A stretch of DNA of 64,000 bases from Corallococcus soli (GTDB lineage: Bacteria > Myxococcota > Myxococcia > Myxococcales > Myxococcaceae): contig NZ_JAAIYO010000001.1 of NCBI RefSeq assembly GCF_014930455.1, positions 1,054,001 to 1,118,000 of the forward strand, given 5' to 3'. The notes beneath the pieces are model-generated. The model was not told the origin of the DNA. It searched no databases and saw only the letters and a program-made list of their open reading frames with translations. Both the position numbers and the translations under genes were made by a program. This document shows positions 35,558 through 43,580 of this stretch, in pieces (position 1 is the stretch's first letter; every line of letters begins with the position of its first letter).

Positions 35558-36220
35558 ATGAAGGGGACCATGGATCCCGTGACCCCTTCCGCCCCCTCCG
35601 GCGATGCCCAGGCTCCCTTCCGGGAGCCGCTGCCGCTGGTCGTCCCGCCCGTCACCCTGGAGGGGACGGCGGTGCGGCTGGTGCCCCTGTCCACCGCCCA
35701 CGTGCCCGCGCTCGCGGCGCTCTGCGAGCCGGAGCTGTTCGCGCACTTCTCGCGCGTGCTGCGCACGCAGGACGACGTGGCGGACTACGTGGCCACCGCG
35801 CTCCGGGCCGCGGCGGACGGCTCCGAACAGCCCTTCGCCATCTGCGAGCGCGCGAGCGGCGCCGTCGTGGGCACCACGCGCTTCATGGAGATACAGCGCG
35901 GGCACCGCACGCTCGAAATCGGCTCCACGTGGCTGGGACGGCGGGTGTGGCGCTCGCCGGTGAACACCGAGTGCAAGTTCCTGCTGCTCCGCCACGCGTT
36001 CGAGACGCTGGCGGTGATGCGCGTGCAGTTGAAGACCGACCGGCGCAACGTGCGCTCGCGTGCCGCCATCGAGCGGCTGGGGGCCACGTTCGAGGGCATC
36101 CTGCGCAACCACATGCTGGTGCGCGGCGGCACCGTGCGCGACAGCGCGTACTACAGCGTGCTCGACACGGAGTGGCCCTTGGTGAGGGAGCGGCTTCGCG
36201 GACTGCTGACGCGGGGGTGA
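35558..36220 (+). CDS. GNAT-family N-acetyltransferase (RimJ/RimL-like)
   Basis: About 220 aa. The GNAT fold starts with TLEGTAVRLVPLSTAHVPAL near residue 33; motif A region includes EIGSTWLGRRVWRSPVNTEC and the acetyl-CoA-binding helix segment VQLKTDRRNVRSRAAIERLG; GATFEGILRNHMLVRGGTVR and DSAYYSVLDTEWPLVRERL finish the RimJ/L-type pattern. It would acetylate a protein N-terminus or small amine. Starts at ATG 35558 or 35570 are both plausible. It is one of three genes lying between rpoN and hpf, which are usually adjacent. Confidence 0.88.
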   Translation: MKGTMDPVTPSAPSGDAQAPFREPLPLVVPPVTLEGTAVRLVPLSTAHVPALAALCEPELFAHFSRVLRTQDDVADYVATALRAAADGSEQPFAICERASGAVVGTTRFMEIQRGHRTLEIGSTWLGRRVWRSPVNTECKFLLLRHAFETLAVMRVQLKTDRRNVRSRAAIERLGATFEGILRNHMLVRGGTVRDSAYYSVLDTEWPLVRERLRGLLTRG

Positions 36221-36236
36221 TAGGGTCACGGGCCCT

Positions 36237-37034
36237 ATGTCCCTTCCCGTGTCCCTCCTGTTGTCCCGCTGGAACGTTGGTGGAATCCGCGCCCTGGGCG
36301 CGCTCGTGTCGCTGTCGCTGGCGGGGTGCTCCGGCGGTGAGACGAAGGTGATGTCGCTCGCGGAGCTGTCGGGCCGCACGCTCACGTACGCGCTGACGGA
36401 CGTGGACGACGAGGAGACGCCGGACGCGCAGGGCGCGCACCGCTTCACCGTCAGCTACTCCGTGGTGGATGGCCCGTGCTCCCGCTTCGCGGACGACGTG
36501 ACGGCCACCCTCAACGGCCAGCCCATGACGCTGGTGCCGGGCGGCGCGTCGGACGTGGGGGGCAGGGCGGACGCGTGCGAGAACAGCCGCGCCTACTTCA
36601 ACTACGACCCGGGCGCCTGGAGTCGCGAGCCGGTGGGCGACATCACCGTGCAGCTCCAGGACGCCACCCAGACCGTGCGCCTGGTGCTCCAGGGCGCCAA
36701 GGCCAAGCGCCGCTTCGCGTTCCAGGGCGAGGGCACCCCGGACAAGCTGCGCGTGGGACAGACGTACACGTTCCTCTGGGAGCCGGCCTCGGAGGTGCCC
36801 GGGCCCGTGAGCGTCGTGCTGATGCGCGAGGGGGGCAGGGCGCCCGGCACCCTCACCGCCACGCAGGAGGGCGGCAAGGTGGGCATCACGATTCCGACCA
36901 CCACGCCCCAGGCGAACCACCTGCTCAGCCTGGAGGCGAGCCTCGCGGGCATCGTGCGCGAGTGCTCGGGCGTCGCGTCGTGCGATGGCACCGTCTTCCA
37001 CTCGGAGGACTTCGTCATCGCCGTCGTGCCCTGA
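36237..37034 (+). CDS. Predicted lipoprotein, unknown function
   Basis: 265 aa. The N-terminus MSLPVSLLLSRWNVGGIRAL then GALVSLSLAGCSGGE gives a signal peptide with lipobox SLAGC at Cys31. The mature region is predicted mostly beta-strand, with a short tandem-like arrangement of an N-terminal domain to about 150 and a C-terminal Ig-like strand set (VGQTYTFLWEPASEVPGPVS). Four Cys could form two disulphides (CSRF... and CSGVASC). No domain is recognised. Likely a periplasmic or outer-membrane lipoprotein of the myxobacterial lineage. Confidence 0.7.
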   Translation: MSLPVSLLLSRWNVGGIRALGALVSLSLAGCSGGETKVMSLAELSGRTLTYALTDVDDEETPDAQGAHRFTVSYSVVDGPCSRFADDVTATLNGQPMTLVPGGASDVGGRADACENSRAYFNYDPGAWSREPVGDITVQLQDATQTVRLVLQGAKAKRRFAFQGEGTPDKLRVGQTYTFLWEPASEVPGPVSVVLMREGGRAPGTLTATQEGGKVGITIPTTTPQANHLLSLEASLAGIVRECSGVASCDGTVFHSEDFVIAVVP

Positions 37035-37087
37035 AGCGGGCGGGCAGACGGCCCCGGCTGGATTGCCGCTCCGGACCACCGCCTCCA

Positions 37088-37115
37088 CCGTGTGGAAACG
37101 TCTCCTTCCACACGG
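37088..37115 (+). promoter_or_regulatory. Perfect 10-bp dyad upstream of the SDR gene
   Basis: Arms ccgtgtggaa and ttccacacgg flank an 8-nt spacer, ending nine bases before the SDR start codon and next to its ribosome site. It could be a repressor operator or an RNA hairpin controlling translation; it lacks a T-run, so terminator function is less likely. Confidence 0.5.
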
Positions 37116-37124
37116 AGTGATGCC

Positions 37125-38006
37125 ATGGCTCGAAATCCCGATCCCCGCACCGCCGGTCCCCAGCCGCCGTTCCCCGAGCAGACGCAGCCCGCGCCAGGGC
37201 ACGAGGGCGTCATGTCCCCGGAGCCTGACTACGGCGAGCAGTCGTACAAGGGCCTGGGCCGGCTGAAGGACCGCGTCGCGCTCGTCACGGGCGGCGACAG
37301 CGGCATTGGCCGCGCGGTGTGCCTGGCCTTCGCGCGCGAGGGCGCGGACGTGGCGTTCGCCTACCTCAACGAAGGCGACGACGCGAACCACACCCGGCGC
37401 GTGGTGGAGGCCTCCGGACGGCAGGCGCTGGCGCTCGCGGGCGACATGGCGCTGGAGGCCACCTGCAAGAAGCTGGTGGAGGACACGGTGAAGCGCTTCG
37501 GGCGCATCGACGTGCTCGTCAACAACGCGGCCTTCCAGGGCAAGGCGGTGGAGAAGTTCGAGGAGCTGGACGCCGAGCGCGTGGAGCGCGCCTTCCGCGT
37601 CAACATCCTCGCGATGTTCCACCTGGTCCGCCACGCGCTGCCGCACATGAAGGAGGGCGCGACCATCATCAACACCGCGTCCATCCAGGCCTACAACCCC
37701 ACGCCGTCCATCCTCGACTACGCCACCACGAAGGGCGCCATCGTCACCTTCACCAAGGGCCTGTCCCAGGAGCTCATCGGCCGGGGCATCCGCGTGAACT
37801 CCGTGGCGCCCGGCCCCGTGTGGACGCCGCTCATCCCGCAGTCCTTCGACGCGGAGAAGGTGAAGGAGTTCGGCAAGCAGTCCCCCACCGGGCGGCCCGC
37901 GCAGCCCGCGGAGCTGGCGCCCTCGTACGTCTTCCTCGCTTGCGACGAATCCCGGTTCGTCAATGGCGAAGTGCTGGGCGTCACCGGCGGAATGCTGCTC
38001 GCGTGA
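37125..38006 (+). CDS. Short-chain dehydrogenase/reductase (YghA/YdaD-like)
   Basis: 293-aa NAD(P)-dependent oxidoreductase. A Pro-rich N-terminal extension (PQPPFPEQTQPAPGHEG, then YGEQSYKGLGRLKDR) is typical of the YghA/general stress protein 39 group. The Rossmann loop TGGDSGIGRAV lies near residue 54, VLVNNAA near 134, and the catalytic Ser/Tyr/Lys are in NTASIQAYN and YATTKGAIV (Tyr about 197, Lys about 201). The C-terminal GEVLGVTGGMLL is a family hallmark. Substrate unknown; relatives are linked to stress and sugar/aldehyde metabolism. A dyad symmetry element sits just upstream. Confidence 0.92.
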   Translation: MARNPDPRTAGPQPPFPEQTQPAPGHEGVMSPEPDYGEQSYKGLGRLKDRVALVTGGDSGIGRAVCLAFAREGADVAFAYLNEGDDANHTRRVVEASGRQALALAGDMALEATCKKLVEDTVKRFGRIDVLVNNAAFQGKAVEKFEELDAERVERAFRVNILAMFHLVRHALPHMKEGATIINTASIQAYNPTPSILDYATTKGAIVTFTKGLSQELIGRGIRVNSVAPGPVWTPLIPQSFDAEKVKEFGKQSPTGRPAQPAELAPSYVFLACDESRFVNGEVLGVTGGMLLA

Positions 38007-38097
38007 GAGGGTGAGTCAGGCGGCCCGGGCCGGAAAATGGGACCCGGGTCGGAATCCCCTCCAGGTGCCAGCCAGCGGACACAAGACGTGTCCTCTG

Positions 38098-38117
38098 GCG
38101 GTCGCTTGCGCGACCGC
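38098..38117 (+). other. Hairpin between SDR gene and hpf
   Basis: Perfect 8-bp stem gcggtcgc/gcgaccgc with loop ttgc. It lies midway between genes. No T-run follows, so whether it ends the SDR transcript is unclear. Confidence 0.4.
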
Positions 38118-38168
38118 GTGTCGTGGACGGGAAGTTCCTACGTGGAGGGACGGGTTGCTTTCGGCGTG

Positions 38169-38196
38169 GGCTCCGTCTCTGATCTGTGACGGAGCT
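38169..38196 (+). promoter_or_regulatory. hpf leader hairpin
   Basis: Arms gctccgtc and gacggagc pair around a 10-nt loop, ending 12 bases before the taggagg ribosome site of hpf. If transcribed it would fold in the 5' untranslated region and could tune hpf translation or RNA stability. Confidence 0.4.
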
Positions 38197-38224
38197 TACC
38201 TCTCTCCCTAGGAGGCGGCCACGC

Positions 38225-38890
38225 ATGCAGCTCAACATCACCTTCCGTCAGTTCGGAGCGTCGGATTCCCTGAAGGAATACGCCCGTGAAAAGGTCGATC
38301 GGGTGAACCGACTGTTGGACCGGGCTGGAGAGGCCCACGTGGTGCTCTCGCTGGAGCGGCACCTGCACCACGCGGACATCACCATCCACTCGGGCGCCTG
38401 GATCCTCCGGGGACGCGAGAAGAGCGATGACATGTACGCCTCCATCGACCTGGCGATGGACAAGATCGAACGCCAGCTGCGCCGCTACCGCGACAAGCTC
38501 AAGTCGCACCACGGCAAGGAGAAGGTGCACCATCGCCTGGACCTGGTGAACAGCCTCAAGGTCCGCCACGACGTCTTCGAGGTCTCCGAGTCGCTGGAGT
38601 CCACCGAGCCCGCCGAGGCCTCGCCGCCGTCCGCCGCCGGGACCAGCAATGACACCGCGCAGGCGGCCGAGTCGGGGATCGCGCGCCTGGTGCGCACCAC
38701 GCACCTGGCCATCCAGTCGCTGTCGGTGGACGACGCGGTGATGCAGATGAACCTGATGAACAACGACTTCTACGTGTTCCAGAACCAGCAGTCGCAGGCG
38801 CTGTCCATCGTCTACCGCCGCAAGGAAGGCGGGTTCGGGCTCATCGAACCGCACCTGCCCTCCGAGCCGGTGGCCGCCACCGGCACCTGA
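38225..38890 (+). CDS. hpf: Long-form ribosome hibernation promoting factor
   Basis: 221 aa. Residues 1-105 form the HPF/RaiA domain: MQLNITFRQFGASDSLKEYA, then LDRAGEAHVVLSLERHLHHA and SDDMYASIDLAMDKIERQLR. An acidic, Ser/Pro-rich linker (about 125-155) leads to a C-terminal dimerisation domain, SLSVDDAVMQMNLMNNDFYV with SIVYRRKEGGFGLIEP. Long HPF alone can pair 70S ribosomes into inactive 100S dimers in stationary phase. The ribosome site taggagg fits ATG 38225. With ptsN just downstream it belongs to the rpoN neighbourhood; the rpoN-hpf gap here holds three extra genes. Confidence 0.94.
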   Translation: MQLNITFRQFGASDSLKEYAREKVDRVNRLLDRAGEAHVVLSLERHLHHADITIHSGAWILRGREKSDDMYASIDLAMDKIERQLRRYRDKLKSHHGKEKVHHRLDLVNSLKVRHDVFEVSESLESTEPAEASPPSAAGTSNDTAQAAESGIARLVRTTHLAIQSLSVDDAVMQMNLMNNDFYVFQNQQSQALSIVYRRKEGGFGLIEPHLPSEPVAATGT

Positions 38891-39079
38891 CCTTCCAGGT
38901 CTTGAGTCCGGTCCGCCCCCCACGCCGCTCACGCGCGGGGGGCGGGAAGGGAAGTCGTGGGCAAAGGGGGACGCCCCGGGGGTTCTGGCAGGCCGCGGAG
39001 CCCCGGGGCGCTGATGCGCAGTGAGCGAAGCGCTTTCCACCACCCAGGCGACCCTTGCGCGAATCCAGTGTGAGGAGTA

Positions 39080-39131
39080 ATTGCCGGCCGAGGAATCATT
39101 GCCGGCCCGGAGCGCCAGTGCGGGAGCGCCA
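39080..39131 (+). repeat. Direct repeats over the ptsN start region
   Basis: Two copies of attgccggcc (39080 and 39098) and two of ggagcgcca (39109 and 39123) lie just before the ptsN coding core, and create in-frame TTG codons at 39081, 39099 and 39132. They look like local duplication of ribosome-site/TTG units, or a binding site. Confidence 0.5.
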
Positions 39132-39608
39132 TTGAGAATCACCGAATTCCTCAGCCCCCAAGCAGTCGTCGCGGACATGCAGGCCCGCACGAAACCGGAA
39201 GTGCTGCGCGAGCTGAGTGCCACGCTGGCGCGTGCGCATCCGGGCTTGATGCAACAGGGCTTGAGCGAGGACCGGCTGGTCGCGGTGCTTCAGGAGCGGG
39301 AGAAGCTGGGCAGCACGGGCATTGGCGAGGGCGTGGCCATCCCCCACGGCAAGCTGGCGGGCATGGGCAGTCTCCAGGCGGCCTTCTGCGTGTCCCGCGC
39401 GGGGGTGGACTTCGAGGCCATCGACGGCAAGCCCACGCACCTGTTCTTCGCGCTGCTGGCGCCGGAGAACAGCGCGGGGGTGCACCTGAAGGCGCTCGCC
39501 CGCATCTCGCGCCTGTTCAAGAACCCGCGCTTCCGGGCGGCCATCCTGGAAGCGCCCACGGCGTTGGACATCCACGCCCTCATCGTCCAGGAAGACGCGC
39601 GGCCCTGA
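39132..39608 (+). CDS. ptsN: PTS IIA-type regulatory protein (EIIA-Ntr)
   Basis: 158 aa from TTG 39132, which gives the canonical start RITEFLSPQAVVADMQARTK and has gggag five bases upstream. TTG 39081, with its own gaggag site, would add 17 residues. The phosphorylatable His is in GIGEGVAIPHGKLAGMGSLQ near residue 71, followed by HLFFALLAPENSAGVHLKAL. It receives phosphate from the nitrogen PTS and regulates K+ or nitrogen/carbon functions by protein contacts. Located after hpf as in most proteobacterial rpoN loci; rapZ and npr are not seen here. Confidence 0.9.
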   Translation: MRITEFLSPQAVVADMQARTKPEVLRELSATLARAHPGLMQQGLSEDRLVAVLQEREKLGSTGIGEGVAIPHGKLAGMGSLQAAFCVSRAGVDFEAIDGKPTHLFFALLAPENSAGVHLKALARISRLFKNPRFRAAILEAPTALDIHALIVQEDARP

Positions 39609-39632
39609 CGGCCCCGCAGGAAGGCGCCCCGC

Positions 39633-40478
39633 ATGGACGTCGTCCTGCGCCCCATCAACGACCGCTTCTTCCACGAGCAGGTGCTGCCGTTCTTCGCGCG
39701 CGCCATGGGGGATGCCTCCGGCGCGCTGGAGGCCCTGGCCAGCCAGCTGGGGGACGCCCAGGCCTTCACGCTGTGCCAGCGGCTGGCCATGTCGGCGCTG
39801 CCGGGGGGCGTGGGGTCGCTGGACTCGGACGGGTGGATGGACCTGGTGGACCGGCTCGTCTTCCAGCCCTGGCAGGAGGCGCCCGGTGGCTGGGAGGTGG
39901 CGGGCGCGCACGGGGGCTACGCGGACGAATGGGATGAGGCGCTGAACCTGGCGCTGATGGTGGAGGACCCGGCCTATCCGTACTGGGACACCCGGGCGGC
40001 GCGGGCGGTGCGGGACTCCTTCCGTCTGAGGCCGCCGGGAGAGCAGGGCCTGGCGTCGCTCCTGGCCGGGCAGTGGGATCCGTTCCCGGAGTTCCCGCCG
40101 GACCGCGTCTTCATCACGCAGGGCCGGGGCGAGTACGCGGTCCGTGAGCGGTTCGCCTTCGCGGACTGGGCCTGGAGGCCGGCGCGCACGGTGGCGCACT
40201 GGCAGGTGAACCTGCCGCGCAAGCTGGAGCGGCTGCTGACGCGCGAACAGGAGCGCATGAAGCTGCCGGCGCTGCCGGAGCGCGACGAGGTGCTGGGGTA
40301 CTGGTCGGGCCGCGTGGCCCAGCCGCCGCCGCTCTCCGTGCTGTTCTCCGGCCTGGGCCCGAACGCGGCCACGTGGATCCGCGAGCTGGGCGCGCTCACG
40401 CTGCACCTGCGCACGGCGGCGCAGACGAAGCAGGGGCTGGCGGCGCTGGTGACGCGAGGGACCACCGTCCGGCTGTGA
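39633..40478 (+). CDS. Conserved hypothetical protein
   Basis: 281 aa, soluble, no signal peptide or transmembrane segment. It begins VVLRPINDRFFHEQVLPFFA and is rich in Trp, Pro, Asp and Glu, with DEALNLALMVEDPAYPYWDT and AFADWAWRPARTVAHWQVNL. I recognise no domain. The codon use is like its neighbours, so it is a real gene. It lies 24 bp after ptsN on the same strand and may be co-transcribed; function cannot be assigned. Confidence 0.75.
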   Translation: MDVVLRPINDRFFHEQVLPFFARAMGDASGALEALASQLGDAQAFTLCQRLAMSALPGGVGSLDSDGWMDLVDRLVFQPWQEAPGGWEVAGAHGGYADEWDEALNLALMVEDPAYPYWDTRAARAVRDSFRLRPPGEQGLASLLAGQWDPFPEFPPDRVFITQGRGEYAVRERFAFADWAWRPARTVAHWQVNLPRKLERLLTREQERMKLPALPERDEVLGYWSGRVAQPPPLSVLFSGLGPNAATWIRELGALTLHLRTAAQTKQGLAALVTRGTTVRL

Positions 40479-40597
40479 GTGCCCGGGCCCGTGGCAATGG
40501 GCCTCCGGTTGAAGCGTAGGTGGGGCAGGGGCCGGTCCCCGTCCTGGCCTCGCACCCCCTCATCCCGGTCGGCTCCACGGCCTGGAGGATTCCGCCC

Positions 40598-41731
40598 ATG
40601 TTCCGTCGCTCCCTGAGAGATTCCTCGCGTTCACAAGCGCAGCGCATCCCCGGCGCGCTCCTCGTCGCCTCGGCCCTGGTGATGGGTGGCTGTGCCACCT
40701 CGAAGGCCCGCGAGGCTGCTCCGGCGCCCACGTCCTCCGGGGCGCCCGCCTCCCCCTACGGCGGCGACGCAGCCTACGCGGTGGGCGTCACGCAGGCGCT
40801 GTCCTTCGAGGACGCGGCGCGACACCGCACGCTGAAGCCCGTGCTCTGGTACCCGGCGGCGCCCGGCACGCGCATGGTGGAGCAGGATGCGTCAGCCATC
40901 TTCGTGCCCTTCCTCGCGGCGAAGGACGCCCCGGTGTCGGACGCGCGGGCCCGCTGGCCGGTGGTGCTCCTGTCCCATGGCAATGGGGGCTCGGCCCTGA
41001 ACATGGCGTGGTTCGGCGCGCACCTGGCGGCGCATGGCTTCATCGTCGTGTCGGTGAACCACCCGGGCAACACCTACGGGGACACGAGCCCCGAAGGCTA
41101 CGTGCGCGGCTGGGAGCGGCCGAAGGACTTCACGGTCATCCTCGACCAGTTGCTGAAGGATCCGACGTGGGGGCCGCGCGTGGATGCGGAGCGCATCGGC
41201 GCGTCGGGGCACTCCATGGGCGGCTACACGGCGCTGGCCCTGGTGGGCGCGCGGCTGAACCTGGGCGTCATCGCGAAGGCCTGCTCGGCGCCTGAAACCC
41301 GCGAGCACCCTGGCTGCGAAGGGCTGCGCGAGGTGGACTACCGCCGCATCGACCTGACGGTGGCGCGCGCCTCGTATCAGGACCCGCGCGTGCACGCGGC
41401 CTTCGCGATGGCGCCGGGCATGGCGGGCACCTACGAGGCCCGGGACCTGGAGGAGGTCCGCGCGCCGGTGACGTTGCTGCTCGCGAAGGGCGACGAGCTG
41501 ATGCCGCATCAAGAGCACGGCCTGCGACTGGCGGGGCTGCTGCCCCGGGCGAAGGCGGTGGTGCTGGACGACGCCGCGCACTTCACCTTCCTGCCGGAGT
41601 GCAGCCCGCTGGGGCTGAAGGTGACGCCGGAGCTGTGCCGGGACGCGGTGGCCGGCACGCGCGCGGCCTCGCAGGCGCGCACGAAGGCGGAAGCGGTGGC
41701 GTTCTTCCGGAGCGCGCTAGACGTCCGCTGA
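40598..41731 (+). CDS. Lipoprotein alpha/beta hydrolase (PAF acetylhydrolase/dienelactone hydrolase-like), copy 1
   Basis: 377 aa. MFRRSLRDS then a hydrophobic stretch ending LVMGGCATS gives a lipoprotein signal (Cys about 29). The hydrolase core has PVVLLSHGNGGSALNMAWFG (oxyanion Gly block), then [18 protein letters not shown] with the nucleophile Ser in GHSMGG, Asp in [16 protein letters not shown], and the catalytic His in [15 protein letters not shown]. Likely a periplasmic or surface esterase/lipase. It has an upstream ggagg ribosome site. A close paralogue follows immediately, with near-identical DNA around the nucleophile region. Confidence 0.88.
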   Translation: MFRRSLRDSSRSQAQRIPGALLVASALVMGGCATSKAREAAPAPTSSGAPASPYGGDAAYAVGVTQALSFEDAARHRTLKPVLWYPAAPGTRMVEQDASAIFVPFLAAKDAPVSDARARWPVVLLSHGNGGSALNMAWFGAHLAAHGFIVVSVNHPGNTYGDTSPEGYVRGWERPKDFTVILDQLLKDPTWGPRVDAERIGASGHSMGGYTALALVGARLNLGVIAKACSAPETREHPGCEGLREVDYRRIDLTVARASYQDPRVHAAFAMAPGMAGTYEARDLEEVRAPVTLLLAKGDELMPHQEHGLRLAGLLPRAKAVVLDDAAHFTFLPECSPLGLKVTPELCRDAVAGTRAASQARTKAEAVAFFRSALDVR

Positions 41732-41906
41732 GCACGGAGCCCGTGGTTCGGAGTGCCTCCTGCCTCCGGGCACGGTGTGTGGTCGCGCTGGCCCCGGCGC
41801 GTGGCTCGTCCGGGCCGGTCGCGCGGCCTGCGTCGGGTTCCGGGTTCCCTTGCTTCGCCATTCCCGGTCATGCTCCGGCCGCCCGCCCCCTTGTCCGGAG
41901 CTGTTC

Positions 41907-43055
41907 ATGCACCGCCGCTCGCGACGTCCCTCCCAGGTCGGATCCATCACCCACCCGGGGTTCCTGCTCCGCCGGATGACGGGCGGAGTCCTCGTCGCCG
42001 CGGCGCTGCTCACGGGAGGCTGTGCCTGTTCGAAGAAGGCGACCGAGACTCCGCGCACGGACGTCGCGTCGCTCTACGGCCAGGACGCGGCCTACGCGGT
42101 GGGCGTCACCCAGTCGCTCTCCTTCGAGGACGTGGCGCGACGCCGCACGCTGAAGCCGCTCATCTGGTACCCGGTGGCGCCCGGCACGCCGGTGGATGAC
42201 CGCGCGCCCTCGGACGTGTTCAAGCCCTTCTATGGCGCGAAGGACGCGCCGCTGTCGGACGCGAAGGCGCGCTGGCCGCTGGTGTTGCTGTCGCACGGCA
42301 GCGGGGGCTCCGGCATCGACCTGTCCTGGTTCGGCGCGCACCTGGCGGCACACGGCTTCATCGTCCTGTCGCTGAACCACCCGGGCAACTCCTACAAGGA
42401 CACGAGCCCGGAGGGCTTCGCGCGCGGCTGGGAGCGGCCGAAGGACTTCACGGTCATCCTCGACCAGTTGCTGAAGGATCCGAAGTGGGGCCCGCGCGTG
42501 GATGCGGAGCGCATCGGCGCGTCGGGGCACTCCATGGGCGGCTACACCGCGATGGCGCTGGTGGGGCTGCGGCTGAACCTGGAGTGGATTGAAGAGCGCT
42601 GCACGACGCCCGGCACCCGCGAGGAGATTGGCTGCGAGGCCCTGCGCGACGTGGACTACCGCCGCATCGACATGAAGGAGTCGCGCGCGTCGTACCTGGA
42701 CCCGCGCGTGAAGTCCGCCTTCGCGATGGCTCCGGGCATGGCGGCCTCCTTCGAGGCGCAGGACACGGCGGACATCCAGCGGCCCGTGGCGCTCATCCTC
42801 GCGAAGGGCGACGAGCTGATGCCGCACGAGGCGCACGGCATGCAGCTGTCCAGGCGGCTGCCCCCGGCGACCACCACGACGGTGGTGCTGGACGACGCGG
42901 GCCACTTCACCTTCCTGCCCGAGTGCTACCCGAAGGGCTTCGAGGTCATCGCCATGCTGTGCAAGGACCCGGTGGCGGGGACGCGCGCGGCGTCACAGGC
43001 GCGCACGAAGGCGGAGGGCCTGGCGTTCTTCCGGCGCACGCTGGACGTGCGTTAG
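41907..43055 (+). CDS. Lipoprotein alpha/beta hydrolase, copy 2 (tandem paralogue)
   Basis: 382 aa. Signal and lipobox [11 protein letters not shown] (Cys about 39); a shorter start at ATG 41976 also gives a signal peptide. The catalytic pattern is the same as in copy 1: [34 protein letters not shown] (Ser), [16 protein letters not shown] (Asp) and [14 protein letters not shown] (His). Identity to copy 1 is high across the core and lower at the N-terminus and around residues 255-275. The stop overlaps the convergent dtd gene by four bases. Duplicated neighbours suggest dosage or slightly different substrates. Confidence 0.87.
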   Translation: MHRRSRRPSQVGSITHPGFLLRRMTGGVLVAAALLTGGCACSKKATETPRTDVASLYGQDAAYAVGVTQSLSFEDVARRRTLKPLIWYPVAPGTPVDDRAPSDVFKPFYGAKDAPLSDAKARWPLVLLSHGSGGSGIDLSWFGAHLAAHGFIVLSLNHPGNSYKDTSPEGFARGWERPKDFTVILDQLLKDPKWGPRVDAERIGASGHSMGGYTAMALVGLRLNLEWIEERCTTPGTREEIGCEALRDVDYRRIDMKESRASYLDPRVKSAFAMAPGMAASFEAQDTADIQRPVALILAKGDELMPHEAHGMQLSRRLPPATTTTVVLDDAGHFTFLPECYPKGFEVIAMLCKDPVAGTRAASQARTKAEGLAFFRRTLDVR

Positions 43056-43513
43056 GTCGGGGGCGCTGCCTTCGGCGGGCTCTCCAGCAGGATGGTGACG
43101 GGCCCGTCGTTGATCAGCGCGACCTTCATGTCCGCGCCGAAGATGCCGGTGCCCACGGTGAGGCCGCGCTTGCGCAGGGCCTCACACGCGCGCTCGTAGA
43201 GGGCCTTGGCCGCGACCGGCTCCATCGCGTCGATGAAGCTGGGCCGGCGGCCCTTGCGCGCATCCCCATAGAGGGTGAACTGGCTCACGACGATGAGCTG
43301 CTTGGAGGTGTCCTCCAGCGACAGGTTCATCTTCCCGTCGGCGTCCTCGAAGATGCGCAGCAGGGCCAGCTTCTCCACCATCCACGCGAGGTCCGCGTCG
43401 GTGTCGCCCTTGCCCACGCCCAGGAGCACGAGCAGCCCGGGGCCCATCTCGCTCACGCGCTGGCCGTCCACCGTCACCGACGCTTCCAGCACCCGCTGCA
43501 CCACGGCCTTCAT
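43052..43513 (-). CDS. dtd: D-aminoacyl-tRNA deacylase
   Basis: 153-aa homodimeric enzyme that removes D-amino acids (and Gly mischarged on tRNA-Ala) from tRNA. Starts [20 protein letters not shown] as in E. coli DTD. The active-site segments [20 protein letters not shown] (SQFTL) and [20 protein letters not shown] (Gly-Pro cis motif) are both present. Length is normal. It overlaps the upstream, convergent hydrolase gene by four bases and follows the ABC permease gene by 67 bp on the same strand. Confidence 0.95.
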   Translation of the reverse strand: MKAVVQRVLEASVTVDGQRVSEMGPGLLVLLGVGKGDTDADLAWMVEKLALLRIFEDADGKMNLSLEDTSKQLIVVSQFTLYGDARKGRRPSFIDAMEPVAAKALYERACEALRKRGLTVGTGIFGADMKVALINDGPVTILLESPPKAAPPT

Positions 43514-43580
43514 CGCGCATCACCTCCGGAGGTCCCGCCCGTGCTTCCTGCCAGGGCGGACCCGGGGCTTCAAGCGCGAC

